Counted from the first letter of the stretch, positions 34,129-43,553 are shown. The stretch: DNA of 64,000 nt from Chryseobacterium sp. 3008163 (GCF_003669035.1 NZ_CP033070.1:1550001-1614000); one strand, 5' to 3'. Translations and numbers: made by a program. Notes: a model not told the origin generated them from the letters alone.

Positions 34129-34386
34129 ATGGGATTCATTACATGGATTATTTTCGGTCTGATAGCAGGAGCACTTGCTAAATTGATTATGCCAGGCAAA
34201 CAAGGTGGCGGATGGCTTATTACGATTATTTTAGGTATCGTAGGCGCATTCGTTGGGGGCCTTATCGGCGTTTATATTTTACATTGGGGAGACATTGGAA
34301 CTTTTTGGGATTTCAGAAGCTGGGCATTAGCTATTGGTGGTGCAATCCTTGTTCTTTGGCTTTACGGAATGGCTACTAAGAAATAA
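34129..34386 (+). CDS. GlsB/YeaQ/YmgE family membrane protein
   Basis: A small 85-residue protein with three membrane segments and the family pattern MGFITWIIFGLIAGALAKLI, MPGKQGGGWLITIILGIVGA and FVGG. The family, formerly called transglycosylase-associated, is tied to general stress responses, but its biochemical role is not established. It stands alone between ftsY and a strong terminator. Confidence 0.85.
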   Translation: MGFITWIIFGLIAGALAKLIMPGKQGGGWLITIILGIVGAFVGGLIGVYILHWGDIGTFWDFRSWALAIGGAILVLWLYGMATKK

Positions 34387-34406
34387 AACTTTCATTAAAA
34401 AAAACA

Positions 34407-34443
34407 AAAACCCCGATTTGAAAATTTCAAATCGGGGTTTTTT
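34407..34443. terminator. Bidirectional terminator
   Basis: A 13-bp perfect stem (CCCCGATTTGAAA/TTTCAAATCGGGG), flanked by AAAAA and TTTTTT so it works on both strands. It separates the 34129 gene from the convergent sppA. Confidence 0.92.
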
Positions 34444-34457
34444 ATGAACAATATAAT

Positions 34458-36212
34458 TTAGTCTATTTTAATTTGATAAGGCATTTCCATTTTCACCTCA
34501 GACTTAAGTTTCTTATCTGTAATCTGCTCTAAAATTTCATAGTTTGCTTTACCAATTTTATTTTTAATTACTCTTGCAGAGATGTCATCTTCATTTAAAT
34601 CTGAAAAAATCTGCTCAAATGCGGTCATCCTTTTAGGATAAGAAGAAACGTTGTATGATTTCAAATTTGCTTTTTGTGCTGCAAATTTCACAGCATCTTC
34701 CAAACTTCCCAATTCGTCCACTAACCCTATTTGCTTTGCACGAGTACCACTCCACACTCTACCACCTCCTACTGCATCGATATCTTCAAAAGATTTTTTT
34801 CTGTTTTGAGTTACAAAATGCACAAATCTCTTGTAAGTTCCTTCTACACTTCTGGTCATCAGGTTTACTCCGTAAGGCGTCAATCCGTTTAATGAAGAAT
34901 AATATGCAGAATTGGCATTGGTTGCAACAATATCAGAACGCACACCGTTTCTGTTGGCCAAATCTTTAAAGTAAGGCATCACTCCAAACACCCCAATTGA
35001 TCCTGTAAGCGTATTAGGTTCTGAATAGATTTTATCAGCTGCCATTGCAATATAATATCCGCCCGAAGCCGCATAGTCTCCGAAAGACACAATCAGTGGC
35101 TTTTTCTTTTTTAATTGTTGAAGTTCAAATAAAATTTCGTCTGAAGCATTTGCACTTCCACCAGGAGAATTAATTCTCAAAACAACTGCTTTGATTTTGT
35201 CGTCATCCTGAAGTTCTTTAATGTATTTAATATATTTTTCAGAATAAATATCACTGTATTCATCACCATTATTGATAGAACCAGATGCGTATAATATTGC
35301 AATTTTTTCTCCTGATTTATCTTTATCAGAGTAAGAATCGATATATTTTGTTAAAGAGATCTTATTTAATTTATCATCTCCTTTTAAGCTTAATTTTCCT
35401 TTAATGATATCATCATACTCAGCCTTCTGAATTAGTTTGTCGGCCAATTTATGTTGCAAGCTTAAGTCAGGAATCATTCCGTATAAACTATCGACAACAG
35501 TTTTGAATTGGCTTACATCCATTTTTCTTGAAGCTGCAATTTTGGAAGAAGTATTATCCCAAATATCATTAAGAAGCGTACTCAGTTGCTCTTTGTTTTC
35601 GGGTGAAATATCATTTCTTAAGAATGGTTCAACCGCAGACTTGAATTTTCCGTGACGGATTACTTCAATTCCGATTCCATATTTTTCAGCAAAATCTTTA
35701 AAGAATGTTACTTCAGTAGCAAGACCTTTAAGCTCAATTCCACCAGATGGATTCAAATAATACTGATCAGCAACCGACCCTAAATAATAAGAAGACTGTG
35801 AAACTGTATTACCGTAAGCATATACAAATTTTCCACTCTTTTTAAAATCCTGAATAGCAGCTCTCAGATCATCAATTTGTGTAATTCCTGCATTCAAATT
35901 ATCAACCTCTATACTAATACCTTTAATATTATCATCATCTTTCGCTTTTCTTACCGCTTCCAATGCATCATATATAAGGACGCTTGTATTTTTTTTGTTC
36001 ATATTGAAAATACTTTGCTGCTCTTCTGTAGGACTGTCTATGATATCTGTTTTAAGATTAATCGTTAAAACAGAATTCTTTTTTACACTCACAGATTGCT
36101 CGTTACTCATCGATCCAAAGGCAATCATGATGATAAAAAAGAAGAAAAACACAGCACATAGTATCATAATTGCTACTATATTTGCCAATACATTTTTAAA
36201 GAAACTCTTCAT
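34458..36212 (-). CDS. sppA: Signal peptide peptidase SppA, long form
   Basis: The 584-residue membrane-anchored serine protease degrades cleaved signal peptides. It has an N-terminal membrane segment (about residues 10-33) and two tandem peptidase S49 domains. The catalytic lysine is expected in the first (RHGKFKSAVEPFLRNDISPE, near 192) and the nucleophile serine in the second (DYAASGGYYIAMAADKIY, near 382). Length matches the 67-kDa class (E. coli SppA). Its start codon is 18 bp from the divergent folK start, so both promoters must overlap coding sequence. Confidence 0.95.
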   Translation of the reverse strand: MKSFFKNVLANIVAIMILCAVFFFFFIIMIAFGSMSNEQSVSVKKNSVLTINLKTDIIDSPTEEQQSIFNMNKKNTSVLIYDALEAVRKAKDDDNIKGISIEVDNLNAGITQIDDLRAAIQDFKKSGKFVYAYGNTVSQSSYYLGSVADQYYLNPSGGIELKGLATEVTFFKDFAEKYGIGIEVIRHGKFKSAVEPFLRNDISPENKEQLSTLLNDIWDNTSSKIAASRKMDVSQFKTVVDSLYGMIPDLSLQHKLADKLIQKAEYDDIIKGKLSLKGDDKLNKISLTKYIDSYSDKDKSGEKIAILYASGSINNGDEYSDIYSEKYIKYIKELQDDDKIKAVVLRINSPGGSANASDEILFELQQLKKKKPLIVSFGDYAASGGYYIAMAADKIYSEPNTLTGSIGVFGVMPYFKDLANRNGVRSDIVATNANSAYYSSLNGLTPYGVNLMTRSVEGTYKRFVHFVTQNRKKSFEDIDAVGGGRVWSGTRAKQIGLVDELGSLEDAVKFAAQKANLKSYNVSSYPKRMTAFEQIFSDLNEDDISARVIKNKIGKANYEILEQITDKKLKSEVKMEMPYQIKID

Positions 36213-36230
36213 AAATAATCATTTTTCAAT

Positions 36231-36644
36231 ATGTCGCAACATAAGGTCGTTTTGTTACTGGGAAGTAACATTGGTGATAAAAAAAATAATCTAGATACTG
36301 CTTTAGAAAGGCTAAAAGAGGTAGGTGATATATTACAAAATAGTGAATATTTAACATCCGAGGCTGTAGAGTTTGTTAGTTCCAATAATTTTTGTAATAT
36401 TGCAACAATAATATTTACTCATTTTTCACCAATTCAATTACTTAATAAGATAAAGAAAATTGAAATTGAAATGGGGAGACTTAATGATTCGAAAATATCA
36501 GGAGGCTACACAGATAGAATTATCGATATTGACATCATTAAATATAATGAGTTAAAATTCACTTCAGAAAGGTTAGAAATCCCTCATAAGAAACATCTTT
36601 TTGAAAGGGAATTTTCTAAAATATTATTAAAAAAATTTATTTAA
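36231..36644 (+). CDS. folK: 2-amino-4-hydroxy-6-hydroxymethyldihydropteridine pyrophosphokinase
   Basis: HPPK transfers pyrophosphate from ATP to the pterin alcohol in folate synthesis. The 137-residue protein has VVLLLGSNIGDKKNNL at the start, IEIEMGR in the middle, the metal/ATP signature DRIIDIDIIKY (about residues 93-103) and IPHKKHLFEREF. Residues fit the family, and it is a single-domain enzyme. It is divergent from sppA and followed 22 bp later by the porin-like genes. Confidence 0.92.
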   Translation: MSQHKVVLLLGSNIGDKKNNLDTALERLKEVGDILQNSEYLTSEAVEFVSSNNFCNIATIIFTHFSPIQLLNKIKKIEIEMGRLNDSKISGGYTDRIIDIDIIKYNELKFTSERLEIPHKKHLFEREFSKILLKKFI

Positions 36645-36666
36645 TAAAAAACATAAAACATATTGT

Positions 36667-37764
36667 ATGAAATTAGGTTTACTACTATTGGCCACATTGC
36701 CCATTGCTACTTATGCTCAAGACAGTATCGCGGTTAATACCACAGACCAGTATCCCAATACTTTCTCTTCTGGTTCTGCGAATATTCAAAAATTTGACAA
36801 TAAAGCAAGAAAGTTCAACGATTGGTCTGTATCAATCGGTGGAGGTCCTGCATTTATGACATTTGCAGACGTTACATCTTTTTATGATGGAAAAGTAAAT
36901 TGGGGATGGAATGGATATGCAAGTATCAATAAACAGATCTCGCATACTTTTGGTCTTAGTTTGTTATACTCAATGGGTAAAACAAACCAACAAGCTAAAT
37001 TACCAAACAATCCTGCTGCAGGAGTTGGTACTGCTTGGACTGAATTTAATCAGGTTTCCCTTTTAGGAGATGTTAACTTATCTAATTTATTAAGAAGAGT
37101 TGACAATCATTCTCCTTATAGATGGGCTCTTCATGGATATTTGGGAGCTGGTTTCATGGGATATAAAACTGAATTGATAGACAGCGATGCTTCCAGATGG
37201 AGCACTAGCCCACCAAGAATTCCAATTGCAATTGATCAGAAATTAGGAATTGAATCATTTTTCGTACAAGCTGGTCTTGGTTTGAAATATAATGTTTCTA
37301 AACTAATTGACATCGAAGCGAGAATGATGTACATCAACAGTGGAGATGAAGAATTCGATGGCGGTGGAGAAGGTAGAGCGCTTGAAACACCAACTGGTGA
37401 CAGAATCAATTATAACTTGATTAATGATTCTTATTCAGATGCTATGATGACATTTAATTTAGGTTTATCATTTAAATTAGGTAAGCATCAAACTCATTTA
37501 TCGTGGCATGATCCTTTACAAGAAATATATTACAGAACTCATGTGTTAGAAAACACTTCAAATGAACTTGTAGTATGTGAAAAAGGTGATAATGACAACG
37601 ACGGTGTTTGTGATGACTGGGACAGAGAATTGAATACACCTGCCGGAGCGAGAGTTGACGGTTCTGGTGTTGCATTAGATTTAGATCTTGATGGTGTAAT
37701 CGACTTATACGATAAGTGTGTTACAGTAGCAGGACCTGCTGATAATAATGGTTGTCCTAAATAA
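36667..37764 (+). CDS. OmpA-like barrel protein lacking the peptidoglycan-binding domain
   Basis: The 365-residue outer-membrane protein has a signal peptide (MKLGLLLLATLPIATYAQ), a beta-barrel (about residues 45-285) and a thrombospondin type 3-like calcium segment (DNDNDGVCDDWDRELNTPAG; LDLDLDGVIDLYDKC). It is closely related to the next gene over its whole length but stops right after the type 3 segment (NNGCPK). The OmpA C-terminal domain is therefore missing. No frameshift is seen, so this may be a natural truncated paralog. Confidence 0.88.
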   Translation: MKLGLLLLATLPIATYAQDSIAVNTTDQYPNTFSSGSANIQKFDNKARKFNDWSVSIGGGPAFMTFADVTSFYDGKVNWGWNGYASINKQISHTFGLSLLYSMGKTNQQAKLPNNPAAGVGTAWTEFNQVSLLGDVNLSNLLRRVDNHSPYRWALHGYLGAGFMGYKTELIDSDASRWSTSPPRIPIAIDQKLGIESFFVQAGLGLKYNVSKLIDIEARMMYINSGDEEFDGGGEGRALETPTGDRINYNLINDSYSDAMMTFNLGLSFKLGKHQTHLSWHDPLQEIYYRTHVLENTSNELVVCEKGDNDNDGVCDDWDRELNTPAGARVDGSGVALDLDLDGVIDLYDKCVTVAGPADNNGCPK

Positions 37765-37817
37765 TCATATTATCAAATAATAACAAATCATTTAATTAAC
37801 TAAATAAAAAATACACT

Positions 37818-39275
37818 ATGAAATTAAGTTTAGCAATTGTTGCATTTGCGTTTGCAGTCCCTACTGTAGCGTTTGCACAAGATTCAATAGCGGTAGTTTC
37901 AAATGAAGGATATCCAAATACATTCTCATCTGGGTCTGCTAATGTATCCCCATTTACCCAAAAATCTAAAAGATTCAATGATTGGGCTATCTCATTTGGT
38001 GCAGGTGTACCATTAGTACAGGCTGCAGATTTAACATCGATAAAAAATGGTAACGGAAAAAACCTTTTTGGTTATTCTGCTTATGTAAGTATTGACAAAG
38101 CGATTACTCATGCTTTTGGTCTTAATTTACAGTATGATAGAGGTGAAACAAGACAAGGTTGGTTCAATACTAAAGATTCTGCTCCTGCAGGTTCAACATA
38201 TCAGCAAGTAGGTGCCAGAACTCAATACGATGCAATCTCAATATTGGGAGATATTAATTTCTCAAATCTTTTAAGAAGAGTTGATAACAAATCTACTTTC
38301 AGATGGGCATTACACGGTTATGCTGGTGTTGGTACATTAGCATACAGAGCTTATCAAAAAGATTTATCTGGTCAGAGATTAATGACAGAGGTTAAGCCTT
38401 TTAAATTTGGTTCATTCTTCGGTCAAGCCGGTGCAGGACTTAAATTTAAAGTAAACAGAAGATTAGATCTTGAAACAAGATTGATGTATGTTTACACAGG
38501 TGATGATGAATTCGACGGTGGAGGTGCACAGTACAGCACTATCAACAAAAGAGAAGATCAGATCTCAGACAACTTCTTCAATGCTACTGTAGGTTTATCT
38601 TTAAAATTAGGAAAACACGAATCTCACTTAATGTGGCATGACCCATTGCAAGAGATTTATTATAAATTAGATGTGTTGGCTGATAAAAACCAAGATATCG
38701 AAGTTTGTAAGAAAGGTGATGCAGATAACGACGGAGTTTGTGACGATTGGGACAGACAACTTGATACTCCTGCCGGTGCAAGAGTAGATGGTGCAGGTGT
38801 TGCTCTTGATGCAGATTTAGATGGTGTTATTGATCTTCACGATAAGTGTGTTACAGTACCTGGACCTGTTGAAAACGACGGATGTCCTCTTACTCCTACA
38901 GAAGTACCAGGAAAAGTAGTTGTAGAAGAAAGAGAAATGACCGGAATTGAGTTTGATTTAAATTCTGACAGAATTTTACCTTCAAACACACCAATCCTTA
39001 ACAATGCTGTTAGCTATATCAATTCTTCTAACGGTGCTTATACTGTAATTGGAGCAACTGATACAAGAGCTACTGATGCTTATAACCAAAAGTTATCTGA
39101 AAGAAGAGCAAACAGTGTGAAAAACTATTTGATTAAAAATGGTGTAGATTCTTCTAAGATCAACGCTGTAGGTAGAGGTGAAAAAGACCTTAAATACCCT
39201 GAGTGTGATCCTGCTACTAAATGTCCTGAATGGAAAAACAGAGCAAACAGAAGAGTTTATTTCGAAGCTAAATAA
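37818..39275 (+). CDS. OmpA family outer-membrane porin
   Basis: The 485-residue protein has a signal peptide (MKLSLAIVAFAFAVPTVAFA), a barrel, type 3 calcium repeats (DADNDGVCDDWDRQLDTPAG) and a complete OmpA C-terminal peptidoglycan-binding domain. That domain includes IEFDLNSDRILPSNTPILNN, then NQKLSERRANSVKNYLIKNG, ending NRANRRVYFEAK, about residues 370-485. It should anchor the outer membrane to the cell wall. It lies 53 bp after its shorter paralog and is followed by a terminator. Confidence 0.95.
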   Translation: MKLSLAIVAFAFAVPTVAFAQDSIAVVSNEGYPNTFSSGSANVSPFTQKSKRFNDWAISFGAGVPLVQAADLTSIKNGNGKNLFGYSAYVSIDKAITHAFGLNLQYDRGETRQGWFNTKDSAPAGSTYQQVGARTQYDAISILGDINFSNLLRRVDNKSTFRWALHGYAGVGTLAYRAYQKDLSGQRLMTEVKPFKFGSFFGQAGAGLKFKVNRRLDLETRLMYVYTGDDEFDGGGAQYSTINKREDQISDNFFNATVGLSLKLGKHESHLMWHDPLQEIYYKLDVLADKNQDIEVCKKGDADNDGVCDDWDRQLDTPAGARVDGAGVALDADLDGVIDLHDKCVTVPGPVENDGCPLTPTEVPGKVVVEEREMTGIEFDLNSDRILPSNTPILNNAVSYINSSNGAYTVIGATDTRATDAYNQKLSERRANSVKNYLIKNGVDSSKINAVGRGEKDLKYPECDPATKCPEWKNRANRRVYFEAK

Positions 39276-39294
39276 TAAACTTCTTATATATTTT

Positions 39295-39322
39295 AAAAGT
39301 CACGCATTGCGTGACTTTTTTT
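39295..39322 (+). terminator. Terminator after OmpA gene
   Basis: An 11-bp stem (AAAAGTCACGC/GCGTGACTTTT), 3-base loop and T run. It ends the porin transcript. Confidence 0.88.
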
Positions 39323-39350
39323 GTTAAATTAGTTTCTATATTTTTACAGT

Positions 39351-41252
39351 ATGATTTCTTCTCACGATTTTCAGGAACTGAAAAATAAAACCCTTAAGCA
39401 TTTTTGGGGTTACAATACCTTTAGAGATTCTCAAGGTGAAATCATCGATTCTGTGATTACTGGAAATGACACCTTGGTTCTTTTACCTACCGGTGCAGGA
39501 AAATCTCTTTGTTACCAGCTTCCTGCTTTATTGAGAGAAGGTGTCTGTTTGGTGATTTCCCCATTATTAGCTTTGATGAAAGATCAGGTCAATCAGTTAA
39601 AATTTAGAGGAATTGAAGCTGAATATCTTTCTTCAGAACTCGATGATTTTGATGCGGAAGTTATTTATAACCGCTGTAAAGACGGTTTAACGAAACTCCT
39701 TTACGTTTCACCGGAAAGATTGACTAACTTTCATTTTATTCAGCAAATAGAAGAGATACAGCTTTCATTTATTGCAGTAGATGAGGCACACTGTATTTCA
39801 GAATGGGGACAAGATTTCAGACCTAGTTATCAAAACATTAAAGATTTCAGAAAAAACAATCCTGAGATAGCTTGTCTTGCTTTAACAGCGACAGCAACTC
39901 CAAAAGTTTTAGAAGAGATAAAAAATAAGCTTGAATTAAAAAAACCGAACGTTTTTCAGAAAAGTTTTAAAAGAGATAATATTAAAATTTTTTCGGAAGA
40001 AATTTCAGATAAATATCAAAGGATTTTTAACATACTAAAATATGCTAAAGAATCTGGAATTATCTATGTAAGAACCAGAAAAGATGCTGAGCTCCTCACA
40101 GAATATCTTCACAGAAATAAAATAAGCAACGTAGATTACTACCATGCGGGATTAACGACGAAAGAAAAAAACGAAAGACAAAATTCCTGGAATAATAGTG
40201 ATCAAAATGTACTGATATCCACCAACGCATTCGGGATGGGAATTGATAAAGACAATGTGCGCTTCGTTATTCACTTTTCCCCTTCTCAGTCGATAGAAAA
40301 TTATTATCAGGAAATTGGACGTGCCGGAAGAGATGGCAAGAAAAGTTTTGCGTTCATGCTTTGGGATCAACAGGAAATTTTAAATTTTGATCAGATTTTA
40401 AGAAATCAAATTCCGAATAAAGCTGAGTTTTTGAAAATTATTTCCTTTCTATATTCTAAGTTTCAGGTGGCTGAATTTGAACTTCCCGAAAAAGTTTTTC
40501 AATTAAATATTTCAGGTATTCAAAATTTTACAAAACTTTCAACAGCTAAAATTAAAAACGTTTTAAATTTCCTTCATACTCAGGAGATTATTTATTACAA
40601 CAGCAACAAGAGTTTATCATCGTTAGAACTTTCAATAAAAGCTGAAGAAATTGATCAGATACCTCAAAAAGATGCTTATTTTATTGAACTTCTCCTTCGC
40701 TCAATCTCAGGAATTACAACGCACAAAGTAATGTTCAGCGAACAAAAAGTGAGCGATAAAATCGGAGTAAGTATTCATTTAATCAAAGAACGATTGAAAG
40801 AGCTCCAACAGAAAAATTATCTTGAATATATCGACGGAGCCTTGGCAAGTGTTAAATTTCTTAAGCCAAGAGATGAAAGAGTGACTAACAGTATCTATTG
40901 GAAACTTTTTGAACAAATTCAAAAAAATAAAATTCAGAAGTGGGAAGAGATGAAATTCTACATCGAAGATTCTACCTACTGTAAAATGAAACTGATTCTT
41001 GCCTATTTTGGAGAGAAAAATTCAAAAAACTGTGGACAGTGCACGGTTTGCGAAAAAAATAAACGTTCCATATTTGGGAAAAGTATATCTTCAGAAATCA
41101 CAGGCTTATTGGCTAAAAAACCAGCTACAATCGAAGAACTTTCGATTCAGTTAAATTTTCATTCAAAGGAAGATATTTTAGAAAACCTCATATTTCTTCT
41201 CGATTCAGGAAAAGTAAAAATGCTGAACTTTAGAACGTACGCCCTTAAATAG
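39351..41252 (+). CDS. recQ: RecQ family ATP-dependent DNA helicase
   Basis: This 3'-5' helicase acts in recombination and repair. The 633-residue product shows motif I (LPTGAGKSLCYQLPAL), motif II (VDEAHCISEWGQDFRPSY), motif VI (QEIGRAGRDGKKSF) and the RecQ zinc site (CKMKLILAYFGEK, then CGQCTVCEKN, near residues 545-565). The C-terminal HRDC domain is not evident; instead there is a short helical tail. This short-tail form is common in Bacteroidota. Monocistronic by layout. Confidence 0.92.
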   Translation: MISSHDFQELKNKTLKHFWGYNTFRDSQGEIIDSVITGNDTLVLLPTGAGKSLCYQLPALLREGVCLVISPLLALMKDQVNQLKFRGIEAEYLSSELDDFDAEVIYNRCKDGLTKLLYVSPERLTNFHFIQQIEEIQLSFIAVDEAHCISEWGQDFRPSYQNIKDFRKNNPEIACLALTATATPKVLEEIKNKLELKKPNVFQKSFKRDNIKIFSEEISDKYQRIFNILKYAKESGIIYVRTRKDAELLTEYLHRNKISNVDYYHAGLTTKEKNERQNSWNNSDQNVLISTNAFGMGIDKDNVRFVIHFSPSQSIENYYQEIGRAGRDGKKSFAFMLWDQQEILNFDQILRNQIPNKAEFLKIISFLYSKFQVAEFELPEKVFQLNISGIQNFTKLSTAKIKNVLNFLHTQEIIYYNSNKSLSSLELSIKAEEIDQIPQKDAYFIELLLRSISGITTHKVMFSEQKVSDKIGVSIHLIKERLKELQQKNYLEYIDGALASVKFLKPRDERVTNSIYWKLFEQIQKNKIQKWEEMKFYIEDSTYCKMKLILAYFGEKNSKNCGQCTVCEKNKRSIFGKSISSEITGLLAKKPATIEELSIQLNFHSKEDILENLIFLLDSGKVKMLNFRTYALK

Positions 41253-41281
41253 GTAATAGGTAATAGGTAATAGGTAAAATT
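41253..41281 (+). repeat. TAGGTAA tandem words
   Basis: Four near-exact 8-base units (AATAGGTA) in tandem directly after the recQ stop codon. Confidence 0.6.
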
Positions 41282-41340
41282 AAAGACTTCTCATTTTTAA
41301 TCTTTAAACCTTTTAATTTTTTAAATAAATCAAAGACCTT

Positions 41341-41348
41341 TATCTTTG
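41341..41348 (+). promoter_or_regulatory. fmt -7 promoter element
   Basis: TATCTTTG, an exact TAnnTTTG match, only 4 bp before the fmt ATG. Transcription should start at or near the start codon, giving a leaderless or nearly leaderless mRNA. Confidence 0.6.
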
Positions 41349-41352
41349 CATT

Positions 41353-42300
41353 ATGAAATCATTGAAAGTCGTTTTTTTTGGTACACCTGAGTTTGCAAAA
41401 ACTGCTTTGGCAGCCATTCATCAATCAAATCATGAAGTTATAGGCGTAGTGACCGTTGCTGACAAAGCGAGCGGGCGTGGACAGAAAATCAATCAATCTG
41501 CAGTAAAAATTTACGCTGTCGAAAATAATCTGCATGTTTTGCAGCCCGAAAAATTAAGAAATCCTGAATTTTTAGAAGAAATTAAATGTTTAAATGCGGA
41601 TGTTTTCGTTGTCGTTGCGTTCAGAATGATGCCGAAAATCTTGTTTGAAATGCCTGAACTGGGAACTTTCAATCTTCATGCTTCATTACTCCCTGATTAT
41701 CGTGGTGCTGCACCCATCAATTATGCTGTAATTAACGGAGAAGAAAAAACAGGAGCAACTACATTTTTCATCAACGAAAAAATTGATGAAGGAAATATTC
41801 TTTTACAAGAGGAGATTGAAATTTTGCCAGATGAAAACGCTGGAAATCTCCACGATAGACTCATGGAAATGGGCGCAAAATTAATTGTAAAAACGCTAGA
41901 CGGTTTATCTGAAAATTCAATCACAGAAAAACCTCAACCCCACGTTGAACAGCCTAAAAATGCCTTTAAAATTTTTAAAGAAGATACAAGAATTGACTTT
42001 AGTAAAAATTCAAAGGAAGTTCATCAGTTTATTTTAGGAATGTCACCTTATCCAGCAGCTTTCACTACTTTGAAAATCGGAGAAGAAGAAAAAGGCCTAA
42101 AAATTTACGGTGGGAAATTTGAAATTGTTGATCATGGGAAAACTTCCGGAACTTCAGATATTTCTAAAAGTGAATTTAAAATTTACACAAAAGACGGAAT
42201 TTATTATCCTTCAGAACTCCAGTTAGAAGGAAAGAAAAGAATGAACGTCAAAGATTTCCTCAACGGATTTAGGAATTTCGACGAAATAAAAATGGCTTGA
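41353..42300 (+). CDS. fmt: Methionyl-tRNA formyltransferase
   Basis: Fmt adds the formyl group from 10-formyl-tetrahydrofolate to initiator Met-tRNA. The 315-residue protein starts with LKVVFFGTPEFAKTAL, has the formyl-transfer signature (NLHASLLPDYRGAAPINYAV, about residues 107-126) with the catalytic Asn-His-Asp set, and a C-terminal OB-like domain. The start at 41353 is the only one that keeps the FGTPEFA beginning intact. The last four codons form the left arm of the terminator. Confidence 0.95.
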   Translation: MKSLKVVFFGTPEFAKTALAAIHQSNHEVIGVVTVADKASGRGQKINQSAVKIYAVENNLHVLQPEKLRNPEFLEEIKCLNADVFVVVAFRMMPKILFEMPELGTFNLHASLLPDYRGAAPINYAVINGEEKTGATTFFINEKIDEGNILLQEEIEILPDENAGNLHDRLMEMGAKLIVKTLDGLSENSITEKPQPHVEQPKNAFKIFKEDTRIDFSKNSKEVHQFILGMSPYPAAFTTLKIGEEEKGLKIYGGKFEIVDHGKTSGTSDISKSEFKIYTKDGIYYPSELQLEGKKRMNVKDFLNGFRNFDEIKMA

Positions 42301-42320
42301 TGTACTCAAGCCATTTTTTA
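42289..42320 (+). terminator. Terminator overlapping the fmt stop codon
   Basis: A 12-bp perfect stem, AAAATGGCTTGA/TCAAGCCATTTT, with a 5-base loop and T tail. Its left arm is the end of the fmt coding sequence, including the TGA. Confidence 0.85.
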
Positions 42321-42360
42321 TATGTTTTAATTGTGAATTTTATTCGAAGTCAATTCATTT

Positions 42361-43482
42361 TTAAAGCTGAACCATCTCTGTCACCTCAACATCATAACCT
42401 CCAACCTGAGGTTTTACGTTAGGATTCTGAGTAATCACTTTAAATTTATTGATTCCTAAATTCTTTAAAATCTGAGTTCCTATACCGTAATCTCTATAAT
42501 TGAAAGCGGCAGTCGGATGTTTTTGCTGACCATCCTGATAGTTTAAGAACTGTTGCAATTTTCTCAGTGTATTTTCAGAATTAGATACGTTATTAATGAA
42601 AATAATCGCTCCTTTACCAGCTTCATTGATCATGCTGGTTACTTTCTCCAATTGAGGTTTTTCACCGTTATTCAATCTCGTCAAAACGTCAAAATAAGAA
42701 TCTGAAGATTGTACTCTTACCAAAACAGGCTCATCAACGGTCCAAGAACCTTTCGTCAAAGCAAAATGGATCTGGTCGTTAGAAGTTTCTCTGAAAGCTA
42801 AGAAATCAAAATCACCATAAGCGGTTTTCACTTCTCTTTCCTCGATTCTTTCGATAAGGTTTCCTTTTTTAAGCTGGTAATGAATCAAGTCTTCAATAGA
42901 AACAATTTTCATATCATGCTTTTGTGCAAAAGCATACAATTCCGGTAAACGAGACATGCTTCCATCCTCATTCATAATCTCACAGATCACACCGCCCTCT
43001 TTCAAACCTGCAAGGCAAGTCAGATCAATTGCAGCTTCTGTGTGTCCTGCTCTTTTCAAAACTCCACCCTTCTTTGCACGAAGCGGGAAAATATGTCCTG
43101 GACGCATGAAATCTGTTGGTTTAGCCTTTTCATCCATCAAAGCCAAAATTGTTTTAGCTCTGTCACCTGCAGAGATTCCGGTAGAAGTACCGTCACCTAA
43201 AAGGTCAACAGATACCGTAAACGCAGTCTCTTTAGGGTCGCTGCTTCTGCTTACCATGATATCCAAACCAAGTTCGTCACATCTTTTTTCAGGAAGTGGC
43301 ATACAGATCAGCCCTCTGCCGTGGTACGCCATAAAATTGATGAGCTCAGGAGTCGTCAATTCGGCAGCACAAAGAAAATCTCCTTCATTTTCTCTGTCTT
43401 CATCGTCTACCACTATAATTATTTTACCATTTTTAAGGTCTTCAATAGCCTCTGGAATAGTATTTAACTTCAAATCTGACAT
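42361..43482 (-). CDS. ribB: 3,4-dihydroxy-2-butanone-4-phosphate synthase with degenerate RibA domain
   Basis: The N-terminal 210 residues are a complete RibB domain (VVDDEDRENEGDFLCAAE; MPLPEKRCDELGL; AGHTEAAIDLT), which makes the four-carbon riboflavin precursor from ribulose 5-phosphate. The C-terminal 160 residues align in place with GTP cyclohydrolase II. However, they have VLVRVQSSDSYFDVLTRLNN where the active enzyme has the His, Cys and RCDCG zinc ligands, so that half should be inactive. I place the start at 43482 because the -7 element at 43500 lies just upstream; 16 more in-frame codons to 43530 would precede transcription. Confidence 0.9.
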   Translation of the reverse strand: MSDLKLNTIPEAIEDLKNGKIIIVVDDEDRENEGDFLCAAELTTPELINFMAYHGRGLICMPLPEKRCDELGLDIMVSRSSDPKETAFTVSVDLLGDGTSTGISAGDRAKTILALMDEKAKPTDFMRPGHIFPLRAKKGGVLKRAGHTEAAIDLTCLAGLKEGGVICEIMNEDGSMSRLPELYAFAQKHDMKIVSIEDLIHYQLKKGNLIERIEEREVKTAYGDFDFLAFRETSNDQIHFALTKGSWTVDEPVLVRVQSSDSYFDVLTRLNNGEKPQLEKVTSMINEAGKGAIIFINNVSNSENTLRKLQQFLNYQDGQQKHPTAAFNYRDYGIGTQILKNLGINKFKVITQNPNVKPQVGGYDVEVTEMVQL

Positions 43483-43499
43483 TTTTACTTTAATTTTCG

Positions 43500-43507
43500 C
43501 AAAGATA
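43500..43507 (-). promoter_or_regulatory. ribB -7 promoter element
   Basis: TATCTTTG on the minus strand, an exact consensus match 17 bp before the chosen start. The leader of about 10 bases leaves no room for an FMN riboswitch. Confidence 0.6.
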
Positions 43508-43553
43508 CTCATAAAAATAAGCATCAACAATTAATATGGATGGTTTGTTAAGC

